This document shows, piece by piece, positions 45,576-55,257 of a DNA stretch of 64,000 nt. The DNA is taken from positions 3,782,001-3,846,000 of the forward strand of contig CP104100.1 of the NCBI GenBank assembly GCA_025163595.1. The letters are read 5' to 3'. This stretch comes from Phaeobacter sp. G2. GTDB lineage: Bacteria; Pseudomonadota; Alphaproteobacteria; Rhodobacterales; Rhodobacteraceae. The stretch's first letter is position 1, and each line of letters begins with the position of its first letter. The notes beneath the pieces were generated by a model. The model was not told where the DNA came from. It saw only the letters and a list, made by a program, of their open reading frames with translations, and made no database searches. Position numbers and translations under genes: made by a program.

Positions 45576-46004
45576 ATGATCAGACCCTATACTCCAGCGG
45601 ACAAACCCGCTGTTCTTTCCATCTGGCGTGAAGCCAGTGCGCTCGCCCATCCGTTTCTTACGACAGAGGCCACGGATCAGGCAGAGGCCATGATCCGCGA
45701 CCATTTCCTCGATTTGGCAGAAACCTACATGGTCGACGTCGCAGGTGCGCCCGTCGGTTTCATCTCACTGATCGACCACGAGGTCGGCGGGTTGTTTCTA
45801 CGCCCAGCGTTTCACGGACGTGGCATCGGACGCGCGCTGATGGATCGCGCCGTTGCACGCAAAGGATATCTCGAACTTGATGTCTTTACCAAGAACTCTA
45901 TCGGGCGTCGCTTCTATCAAAACTACGGTTTCACCGCAGGAGAAGAGCGGATCAATGGCTTCTTCGGCCATCCCGAAATCCGCATGCACTTCAGCGCCGC
46001 CTGA
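45576..46004 (+). CDS. GNAT family N-acetyltransferase
   Basis: A 142-residue GNAT protein starting MIRPYTPADKPAVLSIWREA (ATG 45576, AGGGA ten bases upstream). The acetyl-CoA-binding motif is RPAFHGRGIGRALMDRA (about 82-98), with LELDVFTKNSIGRRFYQNYGF after it. Similar in layout to YjaB-type enzymes; acceptor unknown. The gene is 217 bp from sixA and probably has its own promoter. Confidence 0.88.
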   Translation: MIRPYTPADKPAVLSIWREASALAHPFLTTEATDQAEAMIRDHFLDLAETYMVDVAGAPVGFISLIDHEVGGLFLRPAFHGRGIGRALMDRAVARKGYLELDVFTKNSIGRRFYQNYGFTAGEERINGFFGHPEIRMHFSAA

Positions 46005-46025
46005 CCTTTATGGCGGAAAAGAAAA

Positions 46026-46049
46026 GGCCCCCCGGAAAACCGGGGGGCC
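46026..46049 (-). terminator. strong intrinsic terminator after aapP
   Basis: GGCCCCCCGG, AAAA, CCGGGGGGCC: a perfect 10-bp stem. On the minus strand it is followed by TTTTCTTTT, so it mainly ends the aap transcript, but it also separates the convergent acetyltransferase gene. Confidence 0.88.
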
Positions 46050-46075
46050 ACTCTATCTCAGTTTACTCTCAACAC

Positions 46076-46843
46076 TCAGTGGCCGAGGATTTGGCTCAGG
46101 AACAATTGGGTCCGTTCGCTTTGTGGATTGTTGAAGAACTCTTCCGGCTCGTTCTGCTCCACAATCTGACCGGCATCCATAAAGATCACCCGGTTCGCCA
46201 CCTGACGGGCAAAACCCATTTCGTGGGTCACACAAAGCATCGTCATGCCCTCTTCTGCCAGTTCGATCATGGTGTCGAGCACCTCTTTGATCATCTCTGG
46301 ATCCAGCGCCGAGGTTGGCTCATCAAACAACATGATCCGCGGCATCATGCAAAGCGAGCGGGCAATGGCCACACGCTGCTGCTGACCACCGGACAATTGG
46401 CCGGGGTATTTGTTGGCCTGATCCGGAATTTTCACCTTTTCCAGGAAATGCATCGCCCGCTCTTCGGCTTCTTTCTTGGGTGTTTTACGAACCCAGATCG
46501 GCGCCAGCGTGCAGTTTTCCAGAATGGTCAGATGCGGGAACAGGTTAAAGTGCTGGAAGCACATGCCAACCTCTGACCGGATCTTGTCGATGTTTTTCAG
46601 ATCATTGGACAGCAGGGTCCCATCGACCTCAATCGAGCCCTGCTGGTGCTCTTCCAGCGCGTTGATGCAGCGGATCAGGGTCGATTTACCCGACCCGGAC
46701 GGACCACAGATAACAATCCGCTCCCCCTGATTAACGGTCAGGTTGATGTCGCGCAGCACGTGAAACGACCCGTACCATTTGTTCATCTGGTTGATGGTGA
46801 TTGCAATTTCGTCAGAGACTTGCATTTGAGAAGTGTCAGCCAT
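46076..46843 (-). CDS. aapP: general L-amino-acid ABC transporter ATPase AapP
   Basis: A 255-residue ABC ATPase with Walker [10 protein letters not shown] (about 48-56), signature [15 protein letters not shown], Walker [16 protein letters not shown] and the His switch CVTHEMGF. Member of the polar-amino-acid (PAAT) family. Energises the AapQM permeases. Confidence 0.95.
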   Translation of the reverse strand: MADTSQMQVSDEIAITINQMNKWYGSFHVLRDINLTVNQGERIVICGPSGSGKSTLIRCINALEEHQQGSIEVDGTLLSNDLKNIDKIRSEVGMCFQHFNLFPHLTILENCTLAPIWVRKTPKKEAEERAMHFLEKVKIPDQANKYPGQLSGGQQQRVAIARSLCMMPRIMLFDEPTSALDPEMIKEVLDTMIELAEEGMTMLCVTHEMGFARQVANRVIFMDAGQIVEQNEPEEFFNNPQSERTQLFLSQILGH

Positions 46844-46855
46844 TGTCCGGCCTCC

Positions 46856-48154
46856 TTATCGGTGACCAGTGGCGAGGCGACGCTCGAGCCACTGAGAGTA
46901 TTGAGAAATGCCGTAGCAAACGATGAAGAACAGCAGCGCTGCAAAGCCCAGAAGCTCCCAGTAGACGCCGTTCCATTCGGTCGAGGCAAGAATAGGACCA
47001 CGGATCATTCCCACGAGGTCGAACATCGAAATGACCGACACCAGCGTAGTATCCTTGAACAGGCCAACGGCCACATTCACGATACCCGGAATAGAGATCT
47101 TCAGGGCCTGAGGCAGAATGATCAGACGCATCGCCTGCGGGTAATCCAGACCCAGACTGTCGGCGGCCTCATATTGTCCCTTTGGCAGAGCCGCGAGGCC
47201 ACCCCGGATCACTTCGGCGATATAGGCCGCAGAGAAGAGGGTGATCATGATGACCACACGCAGGAACAGATCCACAGATGCATCCGGTGGGAAGAAGTAG
47301 GACAGCATCACCGAGGCCACAAAGAGCAGCGTGATCAGCGGCACGCCGCGCACGAACTCGATAAAGACCACGCAGATCCATTTGATCAGCGGCATAGAGG
47401 ACTGGCGCCCCAAAGCCAGGGCAATCCCCAATGGCACCGACAGCGACACGCAGGTCACGCCCAGCATCATGTTGAGCATAAAGCCACCCAGATCCCGTGA
47501 CGGCACTGCCGACAGCATCGCCGTGTCCGACGCGCCTTCAGGAATGAGCATCCCGCCGATTTTCCAGATCACCAGGGCCGCAACGATGGACCCAAAGAAC
47601 CCCGCTGCAAAGCTGCTCTTGCCAAGGTACTGAAACACAACCGCAGCAACAGCAAAGCCAACCAGGGCAACAACAGGCACCATGAAAGCGCCGCCCCAGA
47701 TCAGCCAGAAGGCCAGGAAGGGGTAAACAACGGTAAAGGCCAACAGCTTGCGCGGCAGGTCAAAGAACAACACCGGTGCCAAGGCGATCAGCAACAGGAC
47801 CAGCGCCAGGTTTGGCCGCCAGTATTGGTCTGTGGGGTATTTGAACCCATAGAGCAGTTGATTCCAGCGCTCAGTCAGGACCGAGAAACAGGCGCCTGAT
47901 TTACCATCCAGAATCTCGCGACACTCAGCCAGCGAAGAGGTGGTCCAGATTCCGTTCAGCATCCAGGGTAGGGTATTGCTGAGCAGGGAATAGAGCAGGG
48001 CAAGGGAAAGAAGCGTCAATATACTGTTGGGAATGTTTGAGAACAGGTTCTCGCGCACCCACTTATAGGCACCAGTATCACGCGCAGGCGGCGGCGATTC
48101 TGGTATGACGCTTGTGGCGACAAAGGCAATCGGATTGTTTTGTTTATCGCTCAT
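46856..48154 (-). CDS. aapM: general L-amino-acid ABC transporter permease AapM
   Basis: A 432-residue permease, longer than usual PAAT permeases, as AapM proteins are. The EAA loop region reads AEVIRGGLAALPKGQYEAAD followed by SLGLDYPQAMRLIILPQALK. Multiple helices before it form the extended N-terminal half. Overlaps in function with aapQ, 3 bp upstream. Confidence 0.94.
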   Translation of the reverse strand: MSDKQNNPIAFVATSVIPESPPPARDTGAYKWVRENLFSNIPNSILTLLSLALLYSLLSNTLPWMLNGIWTTSSLAECREILDGKSGACFSVLTERWNQLLYGFKYPTDQYWRPNLALVLLLIALAPVLFFDLPRKLLAFTVVYPFLAFWLIWGGAFMVPVVALVGFAVAAVVFQYLGKSSFAAGFFGSIVAALVIWKIGGMLIPEGASDTAMLSAVPSRDLGGFMLNMMLGVTCVSLSVPLGIALALGRQSSMPLIKWICVVFIEFVRGVPLITLLFVASVMLSYFFPPDASVDLFLRVVIMITLFSAAYIAEVIRGGLAALPKGQYEAADSLGLDYPQAMRLIILPQALKISIPGIVNVAVGLFKDTTLVSVISMFDLVGMIRGPILASTEWNGVYWELLGFAALLFFIVCYGISQYSQWLERRLATGHR

Positions 48155-48157
48155 GGC

Positions 48158-49390
48158 TCAGCGCTCCTTCAGCTTAACGGAGGCGTTGTAGACATTCATC
48201 ACCATAGAAATCATCAAGGATGCGGTGAGATAGAACAGCATCAGCAACAGCACGCATTCAATCGCGCGCCCGGTCTGGTTCAGGGTAACCCCGCCCAGTG
48301 TTGCGGTGATATCCGCATAGCCCACGGCGATCGCCAGCGAAGAGTTTTTGGTGATGTTGAGAAAGTTGGAGATCAGCGGCGGGATAATCACCCGCAAAGC
48401 CTGGGGCAGAACCACCAGGTTCATGATCCGGCCAGGACGCATACCCAGGGCCGCAGCCGCTTCGGTCTGGCCTTTTGAGATCGCCTGGATGCCAGCACGG
48501 ACGTTTTCCGCGATAAAGGCACCGGTATAGATCGACAGCGCGAACCACAATGCGATCAGCGGGCCACCAATTTTGATACCGCCCTTAAAGTTAAAGCCCT
48601 TCAGCTCTGGCACTTCCCAGGTCAGTCCCATCACAAGCATCAGCAGGGCAAAGGGAACAATCCAAACCGCCAAGTTGACAAAGAGGGTGTTGGGACGAAT
48701 GCCCGTTGCTTCCTGCTTTTGGGTTGCACTGGCGTTCACCATGCGCATCACAAAAAACGATCCTACCAGAACCGCGAGAACCAATAGCCAGTTCAGGGCA
48801 GCGGAGGCAAACAGCCCGCTCTCGAACAATGGCATCGGGGTGTAGACGCCGCGGTTGGTAAAGGCAAAGAGGTCAAACACCATGCTGGAAGATGGGTCTG
48901 CACCACGGAAATCGCGTGGACCCGGCATAACGGCCGTCATGATGGTGAAAATGATGATGATCCAGATCAGCACCGGAATGTTGCGAAAGATCTCAACATA
49001 GACGGCCATCAGTTTTGACACCAACCAGTTGTTCGACAAACGCAAAACACCGGCAATGACGCCAAAAAATGTCGCCGTGATACAGGCTAAGAAGGCCACC
49101 AAAAGCGTATTGAGAATACCCACAACAGCGGCGCTGGCATGGCTGGACTGGCTGTCATATTCGATAAGACGTTGAGCGATGTCATAGCCAGACCGATCGC
49201 CCAGAAAACTGTAGGAAATGTTCAGGCCAGCTGCGCGCAGGTTCTGAATGAGGTTATTGCCCAGGTACCATATGGCCAAGGCCAGGACCAAGGCGGCTAT
49301 CGCCTGGAAGGTCAATGATCGATAGCGGGTATCGTTGACCAGCATGGAGAGCCGGAACTGCTCCTGCGGTGGGTCAGTGAGAGTTGACAT
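48158..49390 (-). CDS. aapQ: general L-amino-acid ABC transporter permease AapQ
   Basis: A 410-residue permease. EAA-type loop AENVRAGIQAISKGQTEAAA, then ALGMRPGRIMNLVVLPQALR, with NFLNITKNSSLAIAVGYADI near the end, typical of AapQ/BztB. N-terminal extended segment with extra helices. Lies after a hairpin that separates it from aapJ. Confidence 0.94.
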   Translation of the reverse strand: MSTLTDPPQEQFRLSMLVNDTRYRSLTFQAIAALVLALAIWYLGNNLIQNLRAAGLNISYSFLGDRSGYDIAQRLIEYDSQSSHASAAVVGILNTLLVAFLACITATFFGVIAGVLRLSNNWLVSKLMAVYVEIFRNIPVLIWIIIIFTIMTAVMPGPRDFRGADPSSSMVFDLFAFTNRGVYTPMPLFESGLFASAALNWLLVLAVLVGSFFVMRMVNASATQKQEATGIRPNTLFVNLAVWIVPFALLMLVMGLTWEVPELKGFNFKGGIKIGGPLIALWFALSIYTGAFIAENVRAGIQAISKGQTEAAAALGMRPGRIMNLVVLPQALRVIIPPLISNFLNITKNSSLAIAVGYADITATLGGVTLNQTGRAIECVLLLMLFYLTASLMISMVMNVYNASVKLKER

Positions 49391-49489
49391 GAAAGTGATC
49401 CCCGTAGCTCATAGATCTACCGTTCGGCGGGGTTGGCTCCCCGCTCGTGTCAGATCTAAAGCGTTTTTTGGTTGGATAGTGTCAGAAGG

Positions 49490-49517
49490 AAAAAGGGCGC
49501 AGGATGTCCTGCGCCCC
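49490..49517 (-). terminator. terminator/attenuator between aapJ and aapQ
   Basis: GGGCGCAGGA and TCCTGCGCCC flank TG; on the minus strand a TTTTTCC run follows. It lies 15 bp after aapJ and probably allows only part of the transcripts to reach aapQMP, giving excess binding protein. Confidence 0.8.
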
Positions 49518-49531
49518 TTCCTAAATGGATC

Positions 49532-50548
49532 TTAGCGGAAAGGAGGTGCGTACAGCAGGCCGCCTTTGGTCCACTGTGCGTTCAGGCCACGTGCCAGACC
49601 GATAGGTGTTGCTTCACCGATGTTATCAGCAAAGACTTCACCGTAGTTACCGCCAGCAGCGATCGCGTTCTTGCCCCAGTCAGCCGACAGACCAAGCATC
49701 TCACCCAGGGTACCTTCGGTGCCCAGGAGACGGTTGATTTCAGGGTTGTTGGTGCCAGCCGCCATCTCATTGATGTTGGCAGAAGTGACGCCCAGCTCTT
49801 CAGCTGCGATCAACGCGTTCAATGTCCAGCGCACAACGTCGCCCCACTCGTGGTCGCCATGACGAACCAGCGGGCCCAGAGGCTCTTTGGAGATGATTTC
49901 GGGCAGCAGGGTGTGTGCATCAGGTGCTTCGAATGTGGCACGGGTTGCGGCCAGACCGGAGGCATCGGTGGTGTACACGTCGCAGGCACCAGCCAGATAC
50001 TGCTGCTGTGCTTCAGCGTTGGTTTCGATTGGAACAGGCTCATAAGAGATGTTGTTCGAGCGGAAGAAGTCCGCCAGGTTCAGCTCGGTGGTGGTACCAG
50101 TCTTAATGCAGACAGTGGCGCCATCGAGTTCTTTGGCCGAGGAAACACCCAGCTCTTTAGGAACCATGAAGCCTTGACCGTCGTAGTAGTTCACGCCGGT
50201 GAATTCGAACTTCAGGTCAACATCGCGCGAAAAGGTCCAGGTGGTGTTCCGGGCCAGCATGTCGATTTCGCCAGACGCCAGCGCGGTAAAGCGGGTCTTG
50301 CCGGTTGTTGGCACGAATTCGACAGCGGTGGCATCGCCCAGTACAGCGGCTGCAACAGCGCGACATACGGCAACGTCAAAGCCTTCCCATTCGCCGCTGG
50401 CATTTGGAGCCGCAAAGCCCACCAGACCGGTGGTGACGCCGCAGTTCAGTTTGCCGCGGGCTTTGACGTCGTCCAGAGTGCCAGCCGCAGCTGCACCAGC
50501 AGACAGACCAGCAATGGTCAGCGCGCCCAAAATTACGGTATTTTTCAT
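49532..50548 (-). CDS. aapJ: general L-amino-acid ABC transporter binding protein AapJ
   Basis: A 338-residue periplasmic binding protein starting at the ATG at 50548 after AAGAGG, with signal peptide ending GAAAAG. Family landmarks: GKLNCGVTTGLVGFAAPN, GFDVAVCRAVAAAVLGD, ARNTTWTFSRD and CIKTGTTTELNLADFF. Binds a broad range of L-amino acids in rhizobial homologues. First and most strongly expressed gene of aapJQMP. Confidence 0.95.
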   Translation of the reverse strand: MKNTVILGALTIAGLSAGAAAAGTLDDVKARGKLNCGVTTGLVGFAAPNASGEWEGFDVAVCRAVAAAVLGDATAVEFVPTTGKTRFTALASGEIDMLARNTTWTFSRDVDLKFEFTGVNYYDGQGFMVPKELGVSSAKELDGATVCIKTGTTTELNLADFFRSNNISYEPVPIETNAEAQQQYLAGACDVYTTDASGLAATRATFEAPDAHTLLPEIISKEPLGPLVRHGDHEWGDVVRWTLNALIAAEELGVTSANINEMAAGTNNPEINRLLGTEGTLGEMLGLSADWGKNAIAAGGNYGEVFADNIGEATPIGLARGLNAQWTKGGLLYAPPFR

Positions 50549-50778
50549 ATTTACCTCTTCCTGATTTTCCACCTATTGCGGTGGTTTTTTTTGCCCGACA
50601 CAGAGGTGCCGGAAATGGTGTGAACTGGGGCGAAACCCCAATTCGTACAGGGAGTTTGGGCGCATTCATCAACAAACGTCAAGTGTGTGATCATGAATTT
50701 CGATGTCCGCATAGCGAACTCTGCACTAATAGATACAAAATTTCTGAATAGTGATCAGTCTCGCAATTTGCTGTCTTC

Positions 50779-51483
50779 TTAACAAATGTCGTAGAAACTT
50801 TTTGCGTGTAGAAAGGCAGCTCGCTTCAACTCTGCAGTCTCTTGCGCCTCCTCATCGACACCCCATTGTTCTTCTTGCCAGGTCTCGTCCAGGCGCGATA
50901 TCTGCCAAATATCATCAGCTGTGCGCCAATTATGGGCAGCCGCAAAGCCCAGGACCAGGGATCCGGACATCGAAACCAGGTCGTGAAAGGCCGCGAGTTG
51001 GAAATTGTTCAGATCGTGAACCGCATCGCGCAAGACCGACAGGGCCGCAGGATTCTGCCGCGCATGCAGCAGGCCCTGGCGGGTTTCAAGCCGCGCACCC
51101 AGGGTATCTTTGGCCCAATCCAAGGCAGGGTCCCAATGCGCGGCCTGACGCGCCACCAGCTCCTGCGGGCTGTCCGCGCGGTAGCACAACAGGTCCGAAT
51201 CGCCATAATCCGCCAGCATGTCGGCGACTTCAGCATGCTGATTCGCGACCTTATCAATTGCGGCATTGGCCGAGCGGGTATAGGGCATGGTTTCGGGATT
51301 GATCCCTTCCACCTGCGCATCCCACTCCGCAGCAATCGCCTCTGCCATCTCAAGACTGGGCAGGGTCAGGGAAACCTTCGCAGGTGTCTTTACCCCGCGC
51401 CCATCCAATAGAACCGAGAAACCGCCATCAACTTCGACCGCAGAGACCTGTTTCCAGAACCGCTTTTGCTTCCAATCACTCAT
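50779..51483 (-). CDS. ATP12 family F1-ATPase assembly chaperone
   Basis: A 234-residue alphaproteobacterial ATP12 homologue: FSVLLDGRGVKTPAK near the start, AEAIAAEWDAQ, PYTRSANAAIDKV and SGSLVLGFAA. In mitochondria ATP12 helps assemble the F1 alpha subunit; a like role is assumed here. Last gene of crcB-rluC-HAD-atp12. Confidence 0.93.
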   Translation of the reverse strand: MSDWKQKRFWKQVSAVEVDGGFSVLLDGRGVKTPAKVSLTLPSLEMAEAIAAEWDAQVEGINPETMPYTRSANAAIDKVANQHAEVADMLADYGDSDLLCYRADSPQELVARQAAHWDPALDWAKDTLGARLETRQGLLHARQNPAALSVLRDAVHDLNNFQLAAFHDLVSMSGSLVLGFAAAHNWRTADDIWQISRLDETWQEEQWGVDEEAQETAELKRAAFLHAKSFYDIC

Positions 51484-51486
51484 CTC

Positions 51487-52155
51487 TCATGTCTTCCAGA
51501 TCTGTTGCAACAAGGGCGCCAACTGGTCAAAACTGCTGATGATATGATCCGCCCCCAGCTCAGCCGCCGGGTGATAGCCCCAGTCAACTGCGATGGTACG
51601 GACGCCAGAAGCGCGCCCCATATCAATGTCAAAACTCGTGTCACCGATCATCACCGCATCGGCGGGTTCAACACCGGTTTCAGCCAGCGCAGTCAAAATC
51701 ATCGACGGGTGCGGTTTGGAGGGATGGTGATCCGCAACCTGCCGGGTGACAAAACAGTCTAACCCGTGGGCGGCAATCAAGGCATCCAATCCACGTTGTG
51801 ATTTGCCCGTCGCGACCCCAAGCAGATATTCTGGCACCGCATGTAGCTGCGCCAGAACTTCGGCAGCGCCTGGAAACAGCGGCGAATGCCCTGCTCCCTG
51901 CGCCAGCCGTTTGTCCATATAGGCTTGCTTGTAGCCCGCGACCAACTGCGCCCGCACCTCTGAAGGGTGGCTCGGCGCCAGCTGGTCCATCGCCAAAGGC
52001 AGTGACAATCCTACAATAGACAGGATCTCAGCCCGCGCCGGGACCGCCAGCCTCTGCCCCTCAAAGGCAAAACGCATGGCCGCTGCGATGGCGTCCTGAC
52101 TGTCCGCCAGGGTGCCATCCACATCAAACAGGATCAGCCGCAGGTCTGCGCTCAC
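51487..52155 (-). CDS. HAD family hydrolase
   Basis: A 222-residue haloacid-dehalogenase phosphatase of the phosphoglycolate-phosphatase-like type: motif I LFDVDGTLADSQDAI, motif II GVATGKSQRGLDAL, motif III/IV KPHPSMIL and MIGDTSFDIDMGRA. Substrate not evident. Four-base overlap with rluC and 3 bp before atp12, an arrangement conserved in the Rhodobacterales as far as I know. Confidence 0.92.
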   Translation of the reverse strand: MSADLRLILFDVDGTLADSQDAIAAAMRFAFEGQRLAVPARAEILSIVGLSLPLAMDQLAPSHPSEVRAQLVAGYKQAYMDKRLAQGAGHSPLFPGAAEVLAQLHAVPEYLLGVATGKSQRGLDALIAAHGLDCFVTRQVADHHPSKPHPSMILTALAETGVEPADAVMIGDTSFDIDMGRASGVRTIAVDWGYHPAAELGADHIISSFDQLAPLLQQIWKT

Positions 52156-53198
52156 ATCAGCCCCTCAAACGGGTCATCTGCCGCCAGGTCTTCGGTCCAG
52201 CCAAAGGTCTCCCAGCTCTCCTTCATGTGATCCGGAAGCTCAGCCGTCATCACAATGTCTTTCTTGGTGGTTGGGTGTTCAAACACCAGACGACGGGCAT
52301 GCAGATGCAGCTTCTTGCTGATCACACCGCCCAGCTGAGCCCCCCAGCCATCGCCCAGGTTTTCCTGACCCGAGCCACCGTATTTGCCGTCGCCAATAAT
52401 CGGATGGCCAATCTCTGCCATATGCGCCCGCAGCTGATGGGTGCGCCCGGTGACCGGCTCCATCGCCACCCAAGAAGCCCGACCCGCCACCCGGTACAGG
52501 GTGGCGTAATAGGTATGGGCCCGCTTGGCGCCTGGGGTTCTGTCGATCTCATTGGGATGCACGGCGATCATTTTTTCGCCCTCCCCGCTGGAGCCATGTC
52601 CGCCTGCCTTGACCAGACCAGCCTTGATCTCGCCCAGGTAGGGCGTCGGAACGCCCGCAACCAGCGCCCAGTAGATCTTCCGGGTGTTGCGATGGCGAAA
52701 GGCCGCTGTCAGCGACTTGGCCGCCAGCCGGTTGCGCGCCAGCACCAGAACACCAGAAGTATCCTTGTCGAGACGATGCACCAGACGGGGTTTTTCTTCT
52801 GCATCAAAGCGCAGGGCATCCGCCAAGCCATCGACGTGCTTGGTGGTGCCGCTGCCCCCCTGCACCGCCAGACCCGCCGGTTTGTTTAACACGATGACAT
52901 CGTCATCTTTGTAGATAACACAGCCCCGGATCATCTTGGCGTCGGCCTCGGAAATCCGCGCCACACGGGGGGCTGCCGGTTTCAAATCCGACTCCGCCAG
53001 GGGCGGCACCCGCACCACCTGCCCGGCTGCAACCCGCGTATTGGCCTTGACCCGACCGCCATCCAGACGCAGCTCGCCCTTGCGGCACATCTTCTCAATC
53101 CGGCCCTGGTTCACATGGGGGAACAACCGACGCAGCCAACGGTCGATCCGCTGGTCGTCATCCGCCTCGGCTACGGTAATCATCTGTACGCCGCTCAT
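52152..53198 (-). CDS. 23S rRNA pseudouridine synthase, RluC/RluA family
   Basis: A 348-residue protein starting at the ATG at 53198, which overlaps the crcB stop as ATGA. An S4 RNA-binding domain (QRIDRWLRRLFPHVNQGRI, about 14-75) precedes the catalytic domain with RLVHRLDKDTSGVLVLA, aspartate at about 154, and GRTHQLRAHMAEIGHPIIGD. Probably RluC, modifying 23S rRNA, but RluA-type paralogues are hard to separate by eye. Confidence 0.92.
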   Translation of the reverse strand: MSGVQMITVAEADDDQRIDRWLRRLFPHVNQGRIEKMCRKGELRLDGGRVKANTRVAAGQVVRVPPLAESDLKPAAPRVARISEADAKMIRGCVIYKDDDVIVLNKPAGLAVQGGSGTTKHVDGLADALRFDAEEKPRLVHRLDKDTSGVLVLARNRLAAKSLTAAFRHRNTRKIYWALVAGVPTPYLGEIKAGLVKAGGHGSSGEGEKMIAVHPNEIDRTPGAKRAHTYYATLYRVAGRASWVAMEPVTGRTHQLRAHMAEIGHPIIGDGKYGGSGQENLGDGWGAQLGGVISKKLHLHARRLVFEHPTTKKDIVMTAELPDHMKESWETFGWTEDLAADDPFEGLM

Positions 53199-53575
53199 GC
53201 GAACACTCCTCTTGCGAGCCAAAGGCCCAAAAACAATCCGCCAACCGACAGGCCAACAGAAAGCAAAACATAGACCGCAGCCTGCCCCAGGGCGCCACGC
53301 TCAATCAGATTGGCCGTCTCCAGCGAGAAAGCCGAAAAGGTGGTAAAACCACCCAGAAAGCCGGTCATCACCAAGGGGCTAAGGTGAGTCACCCCTTTTT
53401 GGGCCGCCACCACCACAAAGACCCCCATCAAAAAGGAGCCAATCACATTCACCGAGATAATGGCGAGCGGAAACTCCTGATGGCCAACCAGGCGCAAAAC
53501 ACCCAGGCCGGTCAGATAGCGCAGCACCGCTCCGCAGGCGCCGCCAAGGGCGACCAGAGATACCGTTGAAATCAT
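53195..53575 (-). CDS. crcB: fluoride exporter CrcB/Fluc
   Basis: A 126-residue four-helix protein: GGACGAVLRYLTG at the start, NVIGSFLMGV, and the hallmark GFLGGFTTFSAFSLE (about 75-89). Dimeric fluoride channel. The first in-frame ATG is at 53575. It leads the crcB-rluC-HAD-atp12 transcript. I see no fluoride riboswitch in the upstream 359 bp. Confidence 0.95.
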   Translation of the reverse strand: MISTVSLVALGGACGAVLRYLTGLGVLRLVGHQEFPLAIISVNVIGSFLMGVFVVVAAQKGVTHLSPLVMTGFLGGFTTFSAFSLETANLIERGALGQAAVYVLLSVGLSVGGLFLGLWLARGVFA

Positions 53576-53934
53576 CAAGGGTCTGTGGCGCGACCGGAAC
53601 AGGATGTCAAGTTTTAGCCGCTATGCAGCACGTCCCCTGCCTCACATCCAAACAACTGGGACACACCGCCAAAAAAACCAAACAGAGGAGACATGAAAAC
53701 AACACCTATAACCGCTGCATTGACCTGCCAGGGCAAAGCCGAGCTGGCTGAACGCCACTCTGGCCCATTTGTCCAAGACGGCAAAACGGATGCGGGCAAA
53801 ACACGACGGTTCAAATTTACGGCAATTGATTGCAGTTCACGTCAATAAGCTCGCCTAAAAGATTCCCCTTCAGCTTCATCTTTCCCAAAATACCTCCGCC
53901 GGAGGCTGCGGTTTTCCAGCAGGGAAAGCCGCTC
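53576..53934. other. intergenic region with Roseobacter-type GC-palindrome motif
   Basis: No gene. At 53881-53905, about 30 nt after the rarA stop on the minus strand, lies a TTTCCCAAAATA block followed by the palindrome CCTCCG-C-CGGAGG. I recall similar motifs as frequent 3'-flank elements in Rhodobacterales genomes; this is memory, not checked. The rest holds no repeat or structure that I can see. Confidence 0.45.
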
Positions 53935-55254
53935 TTATGAGTTGCGCTGCAATCGAAGCTTGGCAAAATACTCTGATCGCCTTTTCAACTCGCGCTCAAA
54001 GCCACGCTCCACTGGCTGATACAACACTGGGCGGCGCACCCCATCGGGAAAGTAGTTCTGTCCCGAAAACCCATCCTCGGCATCATGGTCATAGGCATAG
54101 CCATCGCCATAGCCTTGTTCCGCCATCAGCTTGGTTGGCGCATTCATGATATGTTTAGGTGGCGGCGCTGATCCGGTTTCCTTGGCCAGACGACGTGCCG
54201 CCTTGATGCCGACATAGACCGCGTTGGATTTGGGGGCCAGCGCCAGATAGACCGCCGCATTGGCCAGAGCCAGCTCGCCTTCGGGGCTGCCAAGGCGCTC
54301 ATAGGTGTTCCAGGCATTGAGGCAAACCGTGTTGGCCTGTGGATCCGCCAGACCGATATCCTCGGTCGACATCATGGTTAGACGCCGGGCCAGGAATCGC
54401 GGATCCTCGCCGCCCTCCAGCATCCGCCCCAACCAATACAGCGCCGCGTCCGGATCGGACCCCCGGATGGATTTATGTAGTGCGGATATGAGGTTATAGT
54501 GCTCGTCACCGGATTTGTCATATTTGGAGGCCCGTCGCATCAACCGGGTTGCCAGGGCCTCGCGCCCCAGTGGGATGTCTACCCGCCAGGCCGCAACCTG
54601 TTCAATCAGGTTGAGCAACGTGCGCCCGTCGCCATCGGCCATTTCATGCAGCGCATCCCGCGCCTCACCACTCAGCGGCAGCGCTTTGCCCAACTCCCGC
54701 TCGGCCCGCTGGGTCAACAGTTCCAGATCCACCAACGACAACCGCTCCAGCACCAGGACCTGCGACCGCGACAGCACAGCGGCGTTCAGCTCAAACGAGG
54801 GGTTTTCAGTAGTGGCGCCAACCAACAAGATGGTGCCATCTTCCATATAGGGCAAAAACCCATCCTGCTGCGCCTTGTTGAAGCGATGGATCTCATCGAC
54901 GAACAGCAGCGTGCCCTGACCATTTTGGCGCCGGATCTTGGCGGCCTCAAACACCTTGCGCAGATCTGGCACCCCGGTAAAAATCGCCGAGATCTGGACA
55001 AAATGCAGATCCGTTTCCCGTGCCAGCAACCGCGCGATGGTGGTTTTTCCCACCCCGGGCGGCCCCCAGAAAATCAACGACGACAACGAGCCCGAGGACA
55101 GCATCACCCCCAGCGGCGCCTCTTCGCCCAGAACCTGCGCCTGGCCGATCACCTCTGCCAGCGATTTGGGCCGCAAACGATCCGCCAGCGGCCTGTTTAC
55201 CTCGGCAGCGGATTCAGCTTCGGGCTTTGCACCACTGTCAAATAGATCCGCCAT
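53935..55254 (-). CDS. rarA: replication-associated recombination protein RarA
   Basis: A 439-residue AAA+ clamp-loader-like ATPase (MgsA/WRNIP1 family) acting at stalled forks. Walker A GPPGVGKTTIA (about 64-74), Walker B LLFVDEIHRFNKAQQD, sensor GATTENPSFEL, and the C-terminal tetramerisation part with RGSDPDAALYWLGRMLEGGEDPR-type sequence. Three bp separate it from the protease gene. Confidence 0.96.
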   Translation of the reverse strand: MADLFDSGAKPEAESAAEVNRPLADRLRPKSLAEVIGQAQVLGEEAPLGVMLSSGSLSSLIFWGPPGVGKTTIARLLARETDLHFVQISAIFTGVPDLRKVFEAAKIRRQNGQGTLLFVDEIHRFNKAQQDGFLPYMEDGTILLVGATTENPSFELNAAVLSRSQVLVLERLSLVDLELLTQRAERELGKALPLSGEARDALHEMADGDGRTLLNLIEQVAAWRVDIPLGREALATRLMRRASKYDKSGDEHYNLISALHKSIRGSDPDAALYWLGRMLEGGEDPRFLARRLTMMSTEDIGLADPQANTVCLNAWNTYERLGSPEGELALANAAVYLALAPKSNAVYVGIKAARRLAKETGSAPPPKHIMNAPTKLMAEQGYGDGYAYDHDAEDGFSGQNYFPDGVRRPVLYQPVERGFERELKRRSEYFAKLRLQRNS

Positions 55255-55257
55255 TGC

